From NCBI GenBank assembly GCA_947632525.1, contig CANRPQ010000064.1:1-7121 (forward strand): a stretch of DNA of 7,121 nt. The letters run 5' to 3'. The notes below the pieces were generated by a model, which made no database searches, was not told the DNA's origin, and was given only the letters and a program-made list of their open reading frames with translations. The stretch comes from an uncultured Clostridia bacterium (lineage in GTDB: Bacteria; Bacillota; Clostridia; TANB77; CAG-508). Both the position numbers and the translations under genes were made by a program. Positions 5,612-7,121 of the stretch are shown in pieces; the first letter of the stretch is position 1; each line of letters begins with the position of its first letter.

Positions 5612-7121
5612 ATGTTAAAAAAGGTTAATTCTTATTTAAAATCAAATTATAATTCTATTATTATTTTTATTGCAATTTTATTTATAATTGCACCTGTTAT
5701 TTTATCTAAAAATTTAAGTAATTTAGATGAAATTTGGAATTATAATTTTTCTAGGAATATTGCAAATGGATTAATACCATATAAAGATTTTAATATTATT
5801 ACAACCCCTTTATTACCTATAATAGGCGGGGTTATTTTAAAATTGTTTAGTAATGAATTAATTATAATGCGATTTTTATCAATTTTATTAAATTCATGTA
5901 TATTTTTTATGGTATACAAAATATTAAAGAAATTAAAAGTAAATAATTTTTATTGTTTATTTTTTTCATTTTTATTATTTTTTATTTTAAAAGATTATAT
6001 TTGTTTTGATTATAATTTTGCTATATTATTTTTATTATTAATTTTAATTTATTTAGAATTAAATAATTATGATATTAATTCAAATAAAAATTATTTATAT
6101 TATTTTTTTATTGGATTAATCTGTGGAAGTTGCATTTTATTAAAGCAATCTACAGGTATAATTATTGCAGTTGCCAGTATTTTTTACCCTATTTTATTTA
6201 TTAAAAATAAAAATGATTTAAAAATATATTTAAAATTTACTGCTATAAAAACAATTGGTATATTATTGCCTATTATATTATTATTTATTTATTTAATAAT
6301 TAATAATGCTTTTTATGACTTTATTGATTATACTATTTTAGGTATGAAAACTTTTAATAATTATATTTCTTATAGTTCATTATTAAATTCTGATAATTTA
6401 ATAATAAAAATGTTAAGTATTTTTATGCCTGTTTTTATTTTGATAAGTGGCTTTTATATATTAATAAAAAAAGAAAGATTTTTATATTCATTTTTCTTTT
6501 ATAGTCTTGCTTCATTAATTGTTATTTATCCTATTTCTGATAAGATTCATTTTTTAATTGGAATTTTTCCTTTTATTATTTTATTTGGTTATTTATTATT
6601 TAAAATTATAAAATTTATGGCTAAAAAATTAAATAATAAAATTAAATACTTTTTATATGAATTTATAAAATGTATGCTTATTTTATTATCAATTATTTAT
6701 TTAATATTTTCTTGCATATTAATAAAAAATTATTTAAATAACCCAGAAAAAAATCATAATATAAATAATTATAAAAATATTCCTATTTCTAATAATTTAA
6801 TTAATAAAATAAATACTATTGATAATTATATCTTATCACAAAATAATGGTGTATATATATTAGATGCAGAAGCAGCAATATATATGATTCCAATTAATAA
6901 ATATAATAAAGATTTTGATATGTTTAATAAAGGTAATTTTGGAAGTAAGGGTGAAATTGGGCAAATAGAAAAAATAAATAATTTAAAAAATGGAGATAAA
7001 ATTTTAATTAAAAATAATAAATATAGTTTAAATTGGCAAACTCCATTAGAAGTAATTAATTATATTAAAAATAATTTAAATAAAATAGGTGAAATTAGTA
7101 TTTTTGATATTTATGAAATTA
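5612..7121 (+). CDS. Polytopic membrane glycosyltransferase, GT-C fold (GT39/ArnT-like), 3' end outside the window
   Basis: The frame is open from ATG 5612 to the window end, giving 503 codons with no stop, so the gene is truncated by the window edge. By eye there are 10-12 hydrophobic spans between residues 15 and 371, starting with one at about 15-32 and including 133-150, 162-180, 211-230, 267-286, 312-334 and 351-371. A hydrophilic, Asn/Lys-rich part (372-503) follows. The first outer loop carries NLDEIWNYNFSRNIANG (37-53) and then LIPYKDFN (54-61). This is the acidic DE plus GLxPYxDF pattern of lipid-phosphate-sugar-dependent GT-C enzymes, with Asp39/Glu40 as the likely catalytic or metal-binding acid. 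LLKQSTGI (176-183) and YPISDKIHF (306-314) are also typical of such bacterial proteins. The likely role is transfer of a sugar from the lipid carrier made by the upstream GT2 enzyme to an extracytoplasmic acceptor. Acceptor and sugar are unknown. Base composition is extreme: for example 5941-6000 has only 3 G+C in 60, against 18 in 60 at 601-660, and leucine is almost always TTA. Confidence 0.8.
   Translation, partial: MLKKVNSYLKSNYNSIIIFIAILFIIAPVILSKNLSNLDEIWNYNFSRNIANGLIPYKDFNIITTPLLPIIGGVILKLFSNELIIMRFLSILLNSCIFFMVYKILKKLKVNNFYCLFFSFLLFFILKDYICFDYNFAILFLLLILIYLELNNYDINSNKNYLYYFFIGLICGSCILLKQSTGIIIAVASIFYPILFIKNKNDLKIYLKFTAIKTIGILLPIILLFIYLIINNAFYDFIDYTILGMKTFNNYISYSSLLNSDNLIIKMLSIFMPVFILISGFYILIKKERFLYSFFFYSLASLIVIYPISDKIHFLIGIFPFIILFGYLLFKIIKFMAKKLNNKIKYFLYEFIKCMLILLSIIYLIFSCILIKNYLNNPEKNHNINNYKNIPISNNLINKINTIDNYILSQNNGVYILDAEAAIYMIPINKYNKDFDMFNKGNFGSKGEIGQIEKINNLKNGDKILIKNNKYSLNWQTPLEVINYIKNNLNKIGEISIFDIYEI

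Overview
The window is low-GC bacterial DNA with standard stop-codon use (every visible gene ends in TAA and TGG encodes Trp). It has consensus sigma-A-type promoters, AGGAG/GGAG ribosome binding sites and a U-tract terminator. Together with the gene content this suggests an AT-rich Bacillota (clostridial or a related gut/anaerobic lineage). Nothing in the sequence allows a species or family to be named. The large dehydratase-activase-type protein is characteristic of anaerobes.

Layout, all on the + strand: (1) 1-174 is a self-contained tRNA unit: promoter, a tRNA gene with encoded CCA, and a perfect 10-bp stem-loop terminator. The acceptor, D and T arms are textbook, but the anticodon arm is too long and its anticodon cannot be read with confidence. 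(2) 175-304 is a leader with a second consensus promoter and a ribosome binding site. (3) 305-4640 is one very large gene (about 1444 codons if intact) of the fused CoA-dehydratase activase / DUF2229 / dehydratase-like family. A one-base insertion near 1322-1331 splits it into two open frames, 305-1357 and 1389-4640. (4) 4654-5589 is a family 2 glycosyltransferase of the polyprenyl-phosphate-sugar synthase (GtrB/DPM1-like) type, 13 bases downstream. (5) 5612 to the window end is the first 503 codons of a polytopic GT-C-type (GT39/ArnT-like) glycosyltransferase, much richer in A+T than the rest.

How the genes fit together: the last two make a sensible pair. The GT2 enzyme would charge a lipid carrier with a sugar on the cytoplasmic face, and the multi-membrane-span GT-C enzyme would transfer that sugar to an acceptor outside the membrane. 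No GtrA-type flippase is visible before the window ends. Their tight spacing behind the dehydratase-activase gene suggests co-transcription, but no metabolic link between the two parts is evident. The observations most worth a second look are the tRNA with the abnormal anticodon arm and the frameshift in the giant gene. I did not find a clearly new multi-gene system.
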